DNA from: Mariaggregatimicrobium sp964498785
GTDB lineage: Bacteria > Zhuqueibacterota > Zhuqueibacteria > Thermofontimicrobiales > Thiofontviventaceae
NCBI GenBank assembly: GCA_964498785.1
Contig: CAZCJL010000063.1
Coordinates: 1-37,528 of the forward strand
DNA: 37,528 nucleotides
Reading direction: 5' to 3'
Below the pieces are notes generated by a model. It saw only the letters and a list, made by a program, of their open reading frames with translations. It was not told where the DNA came from and made no database searches. This document shows positions 24,103 to 33,183 of this stretch, piece after piece. The first letter of the stretch is position 1. Every line of letters starts with the position of its first letter. Made by a program: the position numbers and the translations under genes.

Positions 24103-26342
24103 TGAATTATTTTACAGTCACAAGTGAACAGCAGGAATACAATTCTCCGCTCATCGGCAATGGCGAGGTGGTAACGACTATCGGACCGACGGGCTATCAT
24201 AACGGCTATTGTCCGGACGCAGAACATGTTAACAGAACCATTTTCTGGGCGGGACGTCGTTTAAAAGACGCCCGCAGCGCAAAGATCAGAATTCCCAGAG
24301 TCCCGCCGGAAGAATTGATCGGACCCACGATCCCATTAATTCGGTTCGGACGGTTGTATCGTTCCTTAAAAATAAATGATGTCCTGACTGATGATGTAAA
24401 ATGGAAACAAACACTCAATCCTGACGACGGTAATGTTGTTTCTGAATTGTTTCATGGTGATATTGTCGAAAGAACAGTGAGTCTTGTTTGCTTAACAGAA
24501 AACGTGCTCATCTTCCGAACTAAATTTACAAATAATGGTAAACAGAGTCATCACCTGCAATTTAGCCTCGATTATGAGTTTGGTGACGCTGATGGCGAAC
24601 GGGCGACAGGAACCCGTTTGCATATCCGCAGACCCTATCCGGACGATCCGGAATTTGGCAATGTCGAAGGAACCCGCTCCCTGGCTACTGATCTTGATAA
24701 ACGACCACCCCATGAACTCGAAAGCCTGAGCGTGCAGCACGAAATTGAAGGGCATCTGGGTGAAGTGCATATCGGCAGGTATCCTAATGGCGTCATTAAA
24801 GATACGGACATTGGCGGGCGATTTATCCAAGAGCTTGATCTGGAACCGAATCAATCTACAGAATTGTTTTTCTGGGTGATGTTGAGTGATCGCATGAAAT
24901 ATGCGCATTTCCCGAAATTTGAAGTTGTCCGAAAACATATCAATGAACATCAAAGAGAATGGCAGAAATTCTGGGACGGCAGTTATGTTGAATTTGATAA
25001 TCCTGAACTGCAAGCCCTGCGCACATCATGTTTGTATACGCTGCGCTGCAATGCATCTCCGTGGACAGTTCCGCCGGGTTATTTGAGTACACACTGGGAG
25101 GGTCGCACGTTTCATGATGAATTTTATCCGTTCATGGGATTAATTTCCGGGAATTACAAAAACCTGGCCGGGCGAATCCCGAATCACCGGCTGAATACCT
25201 TGCCTCATGCATTGCAAAGAGGTTTGGGGCGCGGCGCATATTTCGGCTGGGAAGTCACAGAGACCGGCGAGGAAAGCGCTCCGTACGGCCATTGGCTGGA
25301 CGAGCAATTCCGGCACGGACAAATTTCCGAATGTGTCTGGCGTTATTACCTGCATACTGGCGATGTGGACGAATTAAAACGCTTTTACCCGATGCTCAAA
25401 GGATGTGCCGATTGGTTAGTACACGATGTCCTGCGGCGGGATGATGAAAGCAGATTAACCACCCGAATCATCGCTGATGTCAGTGAACATGTCGTTTCCG
25501 CGCAAAACAGCATTTTTGTGGTGGCAGCAACGATTCGGGCGCTGGAAAACGCTGCCCGGGCAGCCGAGATTATCGGGACAGATGAGCCGACGCGGAAACA
25601 CTGGCTGAACTTTGCAGCAGAATTACGAGAGAATCTGCCTGTTGATCAGGAGCGGAAAATCTATCGGTATGCAGATGATGTGGACATTCCTGTTGAAACC
25701 GCGCATTTAGGAATGGTATTTCCGTTTTCCATTGAATTGAATGGTGAGTATGTTAAAAATACGCTGGAACGCGCGTGGAACGAATATCAGAAAAGCAAGG
25801 CACAGGCGAGCAGTGAGTTGGTGTTTTCTTACAACTGGATTTGGGCCGTGGGACGATTAGCAACGATCTGTTTTTATCTGGGTCAGCCGGAAAGAGGATA
25901 TGAAGTTTTAAATCAGGCGCCAAAATCAATCGGAACTTTTATGGCGCCCAATGAACATTACGGAGAAAAATACGGCCCCTTTTTGCCGTGGTTTACGTCC
26001 GGCGCCGGCGCGTTTGTTTATGCGATCAATGCCATGTTCGTGCAAGTGGTGGATGAGCAGGGCGCTATTCTGTTACCTGCTGTTCCCGATGCCCTCGGAC
26101 AGGCGTCTTTTAAAAATCTGGCAGCAGATTCCGGTATTGCCGTCTCCGGGAAAATCGAAGCAGGCAAACCGGTGAAATTGATCGCACATTCAATGAACGA
26201 ATGTCTCTGGTCTTTTCGCGTGAAAGAGAAAATCGCTGAAAAATTGACATTTTCCAATGGCTGGACGCGATCAGAACCGGATACTGCCGGGATGATAACA
26301 GTTTCAGGGAGTTTAAAGAAAGGGGACAATGACTTGATTTAG
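24102..26342 (+). CDS. Cytoplasmic (alpha/alpha)6-barrel glycosidase-like protein
   Basis: The 746-residue protein has no signal peptide. Its first 270 residues form a beta-sandwich-like region (NSPLIGNGEVVTTIGPTGYHNGYCPD ...). It then becomes helical and Trp-rich like an (alpha/alpha)6 barrel: LRTSCLYTLRCNASPWTVPPG, HWEGRTFHDEFYPFMGL near residues 330-345, WLDEQFRHGQISECVWRYYLHTGD, YNWIWAVGRLATICFYLGQ. A short beta domain ends it. This architecture is shared by GH65, GH95 and related glycosidases and phosphorylases; the acidic pair in FHDEFYPF is a candidate catalytic site. The family number is uncertain. It is translationally coupled to the upstream lipoprotein and followed by that protein's paralog. 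Confidence 0.75.
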   Translation: MNYFTVTSEQQEYNSPLIGNGEVVTTIGPTGYHNGYCPDAEHVNRTIFWAGRRLKDARSAKIRIPRVPPEELIGPTIPLIRFGRLYRSLKINDVLTDDVKWKQTLNPDDGNVVSELFHGDIVERTVSLVCLTENVLIFRTKFTNNGKQSHHLQFSLDYEFGDADGERATGTRLHIRRPYPDDPEFGNVEGTRSLATDLDKRPPHELESLSVQHEIEGHLGEVHIGRYPNGVIKDTDIGGRFIQELDLEPNQSTELFFWVMLSDRMKYAHFPKFEVVRKHINEHQREWQKFWDGSYVEFDNPELQALRTSCLYTLRCNASPWTVPPGYLSTHWEGRTFHDEFYPFMGLISGNYKNLAGRIPNHRLNTLPHALQRGLGRGAYFGWEVTETGEESAPYGHWLDEQFRHGQISECVWRYYLHTGDVDELKRFYPMLKGCADWLVHDVLRRDDESRLTTRIIADVSEHVVSAQNSIFVVAATIRALENAARAAEIIGTDEPTRKHWLNFAAELRENLPVDQERKIYRYADDVDIPVETAHLGMVFPFSIELNGEYVKNTLERAWNEYQKSKAQASSELVFSYNWIWAVGRLATICFYLGQPERGYEVLNQAPKSIGTFMAPNEHYGEKYGPFLPWFTSGAGAFVYAINAMFVQVVDEQGAILLPAVPDALGQASFKNLAADSGIAVSGKIEAGKPVKLIAHSMNECLWSFRVKEKIAEKLTFSNGWTRSEPDTAGMITVSGSLKKGDNDLI

Positions 26343-26379
26343 CCATGGATTGACACTGATAAACACGGTTTCATCATTT

Positions 26380-27222
26380 ATGAGTAAAAATCTAAAAATC
26401 GAAAAAATCTTTTTTCATTCAATTTTATTTATGATGCTATCCTGTGCCGCTACTGAAAATTGGGGTGACGTGAAGATCGAAAAAATCGGACAGGATGAAT
26501 ATCGGATTGTGCTCGAAAACAGTCTCGTTCGGATAACTTACGGCAGGGCAAAGGATGGCAAGGACAAATTGACTGAATTTTTCTGTAAAAATACAGATCG
26601 CAACATCGGTGAATTCGATTCCCGGCATCATCCGCATGACCCGTTTTTTCATACACTTAAAAATGCGGAAATTATAACAGAAAATGCGCATCAAAAAACA
26701 GTGCGCCTGAATTACGGAACCCGGATCGAAGACGTGACAGTCACCAAAGGCTCTCCCTTTGTGGAGATGAATTATCATACTTTAAATGATTACGGTCACA
26801 CGTATGACCGTGCCGGTCCCGGAGGTGAATATGCTATTTATGGCGCTGAAAAATGGTTCAAAATAAAACGCGCATTACCAGACACAACGATTGATCGCTC
26901 AAACAAAAAGCCGATAAATCAAAGCGACCTGTATCCGCTCTATGACAATTCCTATTACCGACCGGAATGGGGAGAACCCGGTCCGTTGAGTTACAAAGGC
27001 TGGCTGATTTTGGGGATGCAACAGGGAAGCGAAATGGGATATGGAATTCTGTTGCCTGCAGAGAAAATTAAATGGCTCAAGTTGATGGGAAACTCCGGTG
27101 GTTTCGAACGTGCGATGAATTCACCGTACAAGGCATTTTACTATTCTATTACCGAGGGTGGAGGTGAAAACATCATAAAGATGGGGATGAATTTTATTGA
27201 TAATAATCTTGCTAATAAATAA
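26380..27222 (+). CDS. Lipoprotein paralog of the 23167 gene
   Basis: The ATG at 26380 gives a 280-residue protein with a lipoprotein signal (IFFHSILFMMLSC, Cys22). An in-frame TTG at 26350 would spoil the short basic N-terminus. The mature protein shares with the 23167 product the WG-V start, VLENS, LKNAEIITE-, YAIYGAEKW, DLYPLYD and LSYKGWLILG. It differs in a TITEGGGENIIKMG-like end and lacks an equivalent of the GHPGGLAFK stretch. I know no function for this family. Having two copies flank a glycosidase suggests subunits or alternative-specificity versions of one activity. Confidence 0.78.
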   Translation: MSKNLKIEKIFFHSILFMMLSCAATENWGDVKIEKIGQDEYRIVLENSLVRITYGRAKDGKDKLTEFFCKNTDRNIGEFDSRHHPHDPFFHTLKNAEIITENAHQKTVRLNYGTRIEDVTVTKGSPFVEMNYHTLNDYGHTYDRAGPGGEYAIYGAEKWFKIKRALPDTTIDRSNKKPINQSDLYPLYDNSYYRPEWGEPGPLSYKGWLILGMQQGSEMGYGILLPAEKIKWLKLMGNSGGFERAMNSPYKAFYYSITEGGGENIIKMGMNFIDNNLANK

Positions 27223-27245
27223 ACATCATTTTAAGAGGTGATATG

Positions 27246-28025
27246 ATGAAACGATCTTTAATACTTTTTACGCTTGTTGTTCTAACTTCAATGGTTTTTT
27301 CGTTAACTGCTGCTGATATGGTGAGCATAAAAGGAGGTACATTCCAGATGGGGGATACGAAAGGAATCGGCGAGGCTGACGAAATTCCGGTTCATGAAGT
27401 CACGTTGTCAGACTTTTATTTGAGCCCGTATGAAGTTACACAAAAAGAGTGGCAGGACATTATGGGTGATAATCCGTCAAAATTTAACGGAGAAAATTTT
27501 CCGGTTGAAAATGTGAGCTGGTATGATGCCGTGAAATTTTGCAATAAAAAAAGTGCAGCCGACGGATTAGCGCCGTGCTATCAAATCGATGGTGAAAATG
27601 TAAGCTGTGATTTTTCTGCAAATGGATATCGTCTGCCCACGGAAGCTGAATGGGAATATGCTGCCCGCGGTGGAAACAAGGCAAAAGAAACAATTTACAG
27701 CGGATCAGAAAATCCGGACAAAGTTGCCTGGTATGTGAAAAATTCCGATGAAACCACGCACCCGGTTGGGCAGAAAAGCGCGAATGAGCTGGGATTATAC
27801 GACATGAGCGGTAATGTCTATGAATGGACCTGGACCCGTTATCATAAATATCCGGCTGAACCACAGACGAATCCCGTTGGTCCTGATCGGGGCGGACACC
27901 GGATGTTCCGTGGAGGAAGCTGGTTTTCTGTCGCAGAAAATTTACGGGTCAGCTTCCGAAACCGGGATCATCACGAGTTTAAATCCGCTTATCTGGGATT
28001 GCGGTTATGTCGGTCTAAAATGTAG
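27246..28025 (+). CDS. Secreted SUMF1/FGE-fold protein, probably non-catalytic
   Basis: The protein of about 259 residues has a signal peptide (LILFTLVVLTSMVFSLTAA). A formylglycine-generating-enzyme-type domain covers nearly all the rest: MVSIKGGTFQMGD, SPYEVTQKEWQDIMG, PVENVSWYDAVKFCNK, YRLPTEAEWEYAARGG, ELGLYDMSGNVYEWT, RGGSWF, and a C-terminal YLGLRLC. True sulfatase-activating enzymes have a cysteine pair near the RGGS...RYRCAAR region. Here that stretch reads NLRVSFRNRDHH with no cysteine, so sulfatase maturation is unlikely. No sulfatase gene lies nearby. The second of two adjacent ATGs (27246) is better spaced from an AGAGG site. Likely a glycan-binding or structural role. Confidence 0.85.
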   Translation: MKRSLILFTLVVLTSMVFSLTAADMVSIKGGTFQMGDTKGIGEADEIPVHEVTLSDFYLSPYEVTQKEWQDIMGDNPSKFNGENFPVENVSWYDAVKFCNKKSAADGLAPCYQIDGENVSCDFSANGYRLPTEAEWEYAARGGNKAKETIYSGSENPDKVAWYVKNSDETTHPVGQKSANELGLYDMSGNVYEWTWTRYHKYPAEPQTNPVGPDRGGHRMFRGGSWFSVAENLRVSFRNRDHHEFKSAYLGLRLCRSKM

Positions 28026-28159
28026 CAAAGGAATTTTTTTAATCCCCAAAATGCGTTTGGCTATTAGCTTTTAGCCGTTGGCTTTTAATTTAGGATTTAT
28101 TTGTTTAATTTAGGTTTTAATTATATTCTAAAAAACTATACTAAGATTACAATCTTGTG

Positions 28160-28226
28160 CAGAAACCAGAGATTACGCGGATTACGCAGATACAAAATCT
28201 GTGTAATCTGTGGAATCTGCGGTTCT
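28160..28226. repeat. GATTACGCGGATTACG-type interspersed repeat
   Basis: A low-complexity block of ATTACGCGGATTACGCAGAT followed by its near-complement ATCTGTGTAATCTGTGG can fold into a hairpin. It lies in the 254-base gap before the MFS permease gene and may act as a transcription attenuator or be a dispersed repeat remnant. Nothing else in the gap looks like a gene. Confidence 0.4.
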
Positions 28227-28279
28227 TTTTTCATTAATTCGCGAAGCTAAGTTCTTTAAGTTCAAATTTCGGAGAGAGA

Positions 28280-29425
28280 ATGACAACAGCATCATCACGC
28301 AGGATTCTGATTCTGGCAATGGTCATGAATCCACTGGTATACGCCATTATTGTCTTTATTATTGGCGTTACATTACCAACGCTGACTGCAAAATTCAATC
28401 TAACAGATCCCCAAAAAGGAACGCTGTTCCTGATTCAAAATCTGGCAATCCTGATTTCGATTTTAGGAATCGGTCCGGTAATGGACACGTATGGCAGAAA
28501 ACCGGTGCTCATCGGCGGAGCCTTTTTGATTGCAGCGTCCACTGTGGCAATCGGATTTGTACCAACGTATGGCAGCCTGCTGTTCGTACTGTTTCTGCTT
28601 GGACTCGGCGGCGGATGCAATAATGTGGGCGGCAGCGCGTTGATTGCCGATCTGTTTCCTGAAGATTCGAGCAGCGCGTTTAACTGGTTGGGGGCTTCTT
28701 TTGGCATCGGCGCGATTATAATTCCGCTCCTGGGTTCATTTATGATCGGGAAATATGGGTTGGGATTGTATGTCACTGTGCTGGGTATTGTCGCATTGAT
28801 TCCCCTGCTCATCTTTTTCGGCGCGAAATTCCCGCAGCCCAAAAATGTCGAGCAATTTGCAATGAGCGAATTAATGAAAGTCCTGGCAAATCCACTGATC
28901 CTGTTTCTCGGACTGGTGCTGTTTTTCTATGTCGCCGTGGAAATTTCAACCGTTGGGTGGCTAAAGGATTATCTGATAAATAAGTTCTCAATGACGGATA
29001 AAACATCGGGATTCGTATTAACCGGATTTAGCGTGATGATGATGCTCGGTCGTCTCTCGGCAGGATTTGTCCTGAAGAAAATCAAGGGCGTGCACCTGAT
29101 TGTCTATTGCGCGATCCTTTCAATTGTCGGTTTGACACTTATGACGCTCACCAGTAATTTGATTGTGACGATCATCGGTGTTATTGTGGTTGGATTGGCG
29201 TACGCTCCGATCTACCCGACATCATTGGGGACCGTTGGCGATAATTTTAACCGATATGTGGCCACGACATTAGGGCTGGTTGTTTCTTTCGGATTTGTTG
29301 GATCCATGTTGCTGCCGTTCGTGATTGGTTTGCTGGGCGGCGATATGACTGTCATTATTTTAGCAGCCATACTTATGTTAATTTCGCAGTTGGTAGTTGT
29401 AAGAGCAATTAAAAAACGAAGTTAG
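28280..29425 (+). CDS. Major facilitator superfamily permease, sugar-type
   Basis: This 381-residue protein is hydrophobic throughout, with about twelve predicted membrane segments. It has an MFS loop motif after the second helix (GPVMDTYGRKPVLIGGAF) and a second-half counterpart (SAGFVLKKIKGVHLI). The glycine-rich GLGGGCNNVGGSALIADLFP in helix 4-5 resembles FucP/FHS-type sugar symporters. It probably imports a sugar or oligosaccharide with protons. A GGAGAG site precedes the ATG. It begins a tightly spaced gene set that runs to the end of the window, with the GNAT gene following after 21 bases. Confidence 0.9.
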   Translation: MTTASSRRILILAMVMNPLVYAIIVFIIGVTLPTLTAKFNLTDPQKGTLFLIQNLAILISILGIGPVMDTYGRKPVLIGGAFLIAASTVAIGFVPTYGSLLFVLFLLGLGGGCNNVGGSALIADLFPEDSSSAFNWLGASFGIGAIIIPLLGSFMIGKYGLGLYVTVLGIVALIPLLIFFGAKFPQPKNVEQFAMSELMKVLANPLILFLGLVLFFYVAVEISTVGWLKDYLINKFSMTDKTSGFVLTGFSVMMMLGRLSAGFVLKKIKGVHLIVYCAILSIVGLTLMTLTSNLIVTIIGVIVVGLAYAPIYPTSLGTVGDNFNRYVATTLGLVVSFGFVGSMLLPFVIGLLGGDMTVIILAAILMLISQLVVVRAIKKRS

Positions 29426-29446
29426 ACTTTTATCGGAAGAATAGAA

Positions 29447-30670
29447 ATGCAAGTTAGTTGCCCGCAAAATGAAAACGATCTGCATGAAATTGCCGATCTG
29501 AAAGGAAAAATTTTCAGCCGTGCAAGTTATTATTTTTTCTATGAAGAAAGAGTACGGTTTCATCAAATGGACCCCTGGTTTAAACCGGAACATGTACGGA
29601 TCATCAAAGAAAATGGCCGTATCGTCAGCGCGGTCACGATTTTTGAAAGACCGGTTCGATTTGGTAAGGCGATTATCAAAATGGCAGGTATCGGCGATGT
29701 GTTAACTGTGCCTGAATATCGGGGTAAACGATATTCCAGAATCCTGATGAAGTCGGCGGTCGAGTATATGGAAAATCATAATTTCGACCTGACCATGTTA
29801 TTCGGTATTCCGAATTATTATCACAAGTTCGGCTATATCGAGGCAATGAATTATTACCGGTTGGAGTTGTTAAATACAAGAGATGTCCTTGAAAGACCGC
29901 AGTTTGTTGCCCGGCAATTTCAAACTGAAGATATTCCGGCGATGCTTCATTTATATCATAAAAATATGAAGCAATGTAATTTGGTTGTCGACCGATCCAT
30001 TCAATACATTGAAAGTAAAATTGATCATCCGGATGCATTGATTATTCTCACCGATTCGAATGATCGGGTGGCAGGGTACGCGCATACCTGGGATCCAGTC
30101 GCAAATAAATTCATGGTTATTGAAGCCATGACAGAAAACCGTGACGCGTCGCTGGCATTGCTCTCTGAAATTGTGAAACGAAAGCCGTCGAACGAGCTTA
30201 CAGTGACTATTAAAATGTCACCGAACATGCCGTTTGTGCAGCATGTTCGTTATCTCGGCACTGAATTAACAAGCCGATGCTTTGGCGAGGGTGAAGGAAA
30301 GGCAATGATAGCGATTACTGATCTGTGCCAACTGATCAACAAATTCAAGCCGTTATTGGATAAAAGATTGGCGGCCTCACGGTTTAATCAATTTAACGGA
30401 AAATTAAAGATTCAATGCAGTCAACCTGTCGAGTTGCTAATTGAAAATGGTATCCTGAATACATGCAGGCCCGCAGCGAAGGATTCGGCGAGCAGATTCA
30501 GACTTGCTACTGATTTACGATATTTCAGCCGAAATGTCATCGGATTCTGGTCAATCCGGAATTTGCTGGACAATACAGACGCAACGGTTACCGATGAAGA
30601 ATGCGTCGAATTACTGAATGTGTTATTCCCTGAGACAGAGCCATTTTTATTGCCCTGGGATTATTTTTAA
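29447..30670 (+). CDS. Eis-like GNAT acetyltransferase
   Basis: The 407 residues follow an Eis-type layout: an N-terminal GNAT domain (about 1-150; VRIIKENGRIVSAVTIF, then GIGDVLTVPEYRGKRYSRILM), a second GNAT-like domain (about 155-290), and a C-terminal SCP-like lipid-binding-type domain (about 300-407). The acetyl-CoA pyrophosphate loop reads RGKRYS, with Arg where glycine is usual, which could weaken binding. FGIPNYYHKFGY is typical of this family. Eis-like enzymes acetylate amines; the substrate here is unknown. In this operon it may modify an amino sugar or detoxify a by-product, but that is only a guess. Confidence 0.85.
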   Translation: MQVSCPQNENDLHEIADLKGKIFSRASYYFFYEERVRFHQMDPWFKPEHVRIIKENGRIVSAVTIFERPVRFGKAIIKMAGIGDVLTVPEYRGKRYSRILMKSAVEYMENHNFDLTMLFGIPNYYHKFGYIEAMNYYRLELLNTRDVLERPQFVARQFQTEDIPAMLHLYHKNMKQCNLVVDRSIQYIESKIDHPDALIILTDSNDRVAGYAHTWDPVANKFMVIEAMTENRDASLALLSEIVKRKPSNELTVTIKMSPNMPFVQHVRYLGTELTSRCFGEGEGKAMIAITDLCQLINKFKPLLDKRLAASRFNQFNGKLKIQCSQPVELLIENGILNTCRPAAKDSASRFRLATDLRYFSRNVIGFWSIRNLLDNTDATVTDEECVELLNVLFPETEPFLLPWDYF

Positions 30671-30745
30671 TGCATGTTTATTATTGACAAAATAACAGAG
30701 GATGCCTATATTAAATTATTCAAAAATGCTATGAAAGGAAAATCA

Positions 30746-31960
30746 ATGAGAAAATATATTATATTCATTTTTATTGTGGTTCTATTCATCGGCTGTAACC
30801 AGAGCAGCAAGGAAGAAGCATCTTCATTCCCCGGAGTGCCGGAATTGGAATGGTCGAAGCGGCTTGTGGTGGACGTCGTGAATCCGGTTGATACTCCGCT
30901 GGAAAATGTCCCGGTCATTGTGCCGGTGTCTGAGTTTCAACTTGATGAAATGTCGTTTTTAGAAATGGGGCATTTTCGTGTGTATAATATGGAAACAGGG
31001 GAGATGCCGCTTTATCAGGTGGATGATCTGGATGGCGACGGAACACAGGCGGATGAGATAGTGTTTTTGACATCATTAAAAGCCGGGGAAACACGACAAT
31101 ATGAAATCCGTTTCTACAACGGTTTTAAAGCGTGGCCTCAGCAATCGCGGTTTACTGATGCCACGGATATGCCCGGCTGGGAATCGGATCTGTTTGGCTA
31201 TCGCTCTTATGGACCGTTCGTTATTGATATGTTTGGAAAATATAAATCAAATCCCGGTCTTAGATTGAAGGCTTTTTACAATGAATCAAATAAACAGATT
31301 TATAATTATCATGTGGACAGTAAACTGGGCATGGATATCCTGCACGTGGGACCAACGGTTGGTTTGGGCGGTATTGCGCTGAAAACAGATACCGATGTGG
31401 TTATGCCATCGTCCGGCTCGCTGGATTGTCGTGTCATTGTATCAGGACCGGTGCGCTCAATCGTGGAAATGAAAAAAGAGAACTGGCATAATGATATCGG
31501 AACGTTTAATGTAACCCGCACCGCAACGATTTATGCACATCATTTTGAAACGCAGATACAGGATGAAATAACAATTCTCGATGTTCCGTCCGTGACCGAT
31601 GCACACATTGGCACCGGCATGAAAAAAGAGGAAAATATGGACTATCAGCCGGATTCTGAAAACGGGTTGTATTTGTTATGGTACAATCAACCGATGTATG
31701 ATATTGGCGAGATGGGTTTTGGACTTTATTTTGACCAGCCGGATAATTTTTTATTAACCGAAGATGAAAATAATTATTTTTATTTATTGAACACTGAAAT
31801 CGCGCCGGGAACAGTACTGAAATATCAATTTGTTGCATTCGGCGCCTGGAAAAGAGCTGGCTATGTCAATGATATAAATGAATTCAGGCAATTGGCAGAA
31901 AATATTATTACATTGCAAACACAAGTAAAAGTAGATATTAAAGGATTGGAAGAGAAATAG
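30746..31960 (+). CDS. DUF4861-like lipoprotein
   Basis: The ATG at 30746 is chosen because AAAGGA lies six bases upstream and the product then starts with a proper lipoprotein signal (MRKYIIFIFIVVLFIGC, Cys17). The frame opens 24 codons earlier without such a signal. The 404-residue protein resembles the DUF4861 family: LVVDVVNPVDTPLENVPV, YQVDDLDGDGTQADEIVFL, YYNGFKAW-like RFYNGFKAWPQQSRF, and FGYRSYGPFVIDMFGK, with a beta-rich C-terminal half. DUF4861 proteins often sit in gene sets for uronate-containing polysaccharides, and some workers regard them as candidate lyases; that would fit the KdgF-like gene 19 bases downstream. No catalytic residues can be named. Confidence 0.75.
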   Translation: MRKYIIFIFIVVLFIGCNQSSKEEASSFPGVPELEWSKRLVVDVVNPVDTPLENVPVIVPVSEFQLDEMSFLEMGHFRVYNMETGEMPLYQVDDLDGDGTQADEIVFLTSLKAGETRQYEIRFYNGFKAWPQQSRFTDATDMPGWESDLFGYRSYGPFVIDMFGKYKSNPGLRLKAFYNESNKQIYNYHVDSKLGMDILHVGPTVGLGGIALKTDTDVVMPSSGSLDCRVIVSGPVRSIVEMKKENWHNDIGTFNVTRTATIYAHHFETQIQDEITILDVPSVTDAHIGTGMKKEENMDYQPDSENGLYLLWYNQPMYDIGEMGFGLYFDQPDNFLLTEDENNYFYLLNTEIAPGTVLKYQFVAFGAWKRAGYVNDINEFRQLAENIITLQTQVKVDIKGLEEK

Positions 31961-31979
31961 CTATTTAAAGGAGAATTCC

Positions 31980-32318
31980 ATGGAAACACGCGGCACATTT
32001 TTCAAGTGGGATGAACTGGGGTGGATCGTGATGGATGAAAACATGCGACGGAAACAGGTGTGGTCCGGGAAAATTATGAATGTCAGAATGGAGTTAAAAC
32101 CTGGCACAAAAGCGCCGGCGCACGCGCACGTTCACGAACAAACCGGAAACGTGATCCAGGGAATGCTGCGCATGAAAATTGGGGATGACGAGAAAATTCT
32201 GACGCCTCGCAGTGGCTACATCATACCGCCGAATGTTCCTCACAGTATTGAAGTCGTTGGCGATGAAACTGCAATTATACTGGAAACATTCACACCGCCG
32301 AGAGAGGATTTGATGTAA
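31980..32318 (+). CDS. kdgF: KdgF-like cupin (unsaturated uronate linearisation)
   Basis: This 112-residue single-domain cupin has the metal-site motif PAHAHVHEQ (H48, H50, Q54) and the second motif IIPPNVPHSIE (H88). It ends FTPPREDLM, close to the FxPPREDF ending of KdgF. KdgF speeds opening of 4,5-unsaturated uronates, the products of pectin and alginate lyases, to linear keto sugars on the way to 2-keto-3-deoxy acids. It is preceded by AAGGAG and lies 52 bases before an HpcH/HpaI aldolase, a context that fits. The general cupin call is certain; the KdgF role is inferred from length, ending and neighbours. Confidence 0.78.
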   Translation: METRGTFFKWDELGWIVMDENMRRKQVWSGKIMNVRMELKPGTKAPAHAHVHEQTGNVIQGMLRMKIGDDEKILTPRSGYIIPPNVPHSIEVVGDETAIILETFTPPREDLM

Positions 32319-32370
32319 AATAGAATTAGTCATTGGATTGAGAGTTTCACATTAACTAAGAGGAAAATCG

Positions 32371-33153
32371 ATGAAAAACTTAAAACAACGAATTAAGCGC
32401 GGGGAAACCGTTTTAGGATGCTGGCTCAATTTGGGCTCATCGCTGGCTGCGGAAATGGTGGGAGTGGCAGGTTTTGATTGGGTGTTAATCGATTTGGAAC
32501 ATGGCGCAGGCACGGAAAAAGATGTGTTGTATCAATTGCAGGCGCTGGAACATGGCACAGCCGCGCCGATTATTCGGGTGGAAGGTTTTGAACGGCAGCG
32601 AATTCACCGGGTGCTGGATTACGGTGCAGAGGGAATTATGTGCCCGCGCATCAGAACAGCGGCGGAAGCAAAGCAGGCTGTGGGCGCAATCCGTTATACA
32701 CCGGAAGGACTTCGGGGAGTTGCAAAGATGGTTCGCGCGACGAATTTCGGTGTGAATTTCGATGAATATCTCGCCGGGGCAAAGGATAATCTGGTGGGTG
32801 TCGTTCAGATTGAAACCGAAGAATCCCTGCATTGTCTGGACGATATCGCGGCCATCGATGGTGTGGATGTCCTGTTTGTCGGACCGTCTGATTTGACAAT
32901 GGCGCTGGGCATTTTCGGACAATTTGACCATCCGAAGTTCATCGACGCGCTTAAAGCCACTGCGGATGCTGCCCAAAAAGCAGGGAAAGCAACTGGTGTT
33001 TTATTATATAATGCAGATCATTTTGGGCAGTTTTACGAATTAGGGTATCGGTTCATTGCGTCGGGCGCAGATGCCGGATTTGTGAACACCGGCGCCCGGA
33101 ATATGGTAAAAAAATTGGGGGATATCAGAGCAGCATACCAGGAAAAAAAATAA
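32371..33153 (+). CDS. HpcH/HpaI-family class II aldolase (2-keto-3-deoxy-acid type)
   Basis: The 260-residue protein matches the HpcH/HpaI, GarL and RhmA aldolases along its whole length. H44 in DLEHG is the catalytic base, R69 in IIRVEG stabilises pyruvate enolate, and E148 (QIETEES) with D174 (GPSDL) bind the divalent metal. These are within one position of His45, Arg70, Glu149 and Asp175 of HpaI. The enzyme would split a 2-keto-3-deoxy acid to pyruvate plus an aldehyde. Two GarR-like reductases follow immediately, making 5-keto-4-deoxyglucarate (products pyruvate and tartronate semialdehyde) a likely substrate. Other deoxy acids, such as 2-keto-3-deoxyrhamnonate, remain possible. Confidence 0.9.
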   Translation: MKNLKQRIKRGETVLGCWLNLGSSLAAEMVGVAGFDWVLIDLEHGAGTEKDVLYQLQALEHGTAAPIIRVEGFERQRIHRVLDYGAEGIMCPRIRTAAEAKQAVGAIRYTPEGLRGVAKMVRATNFGVNFDEYLAGAKDNLVGVVQIETEESLHCLDDIAAIDGVDVLFVGPSDLTMALGIFGQFDHPKFIDALKATADAAQKAGKATGVLLYNADHFGQFYELGYRFIASGADAGFVNTGARNMVKKLGDIRAAYQEKK

Positions 33154-33183
33154 GTTATCAAGGCAAAAAATTAGGAGCAACGC

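Noticed and set aside
28210..28623. 137-codon plus-strand frame overlapping the start of the MFS permease
   Set aside because: It lies in another frame of a clear transporter gene and has a composition unlike a natural protein.
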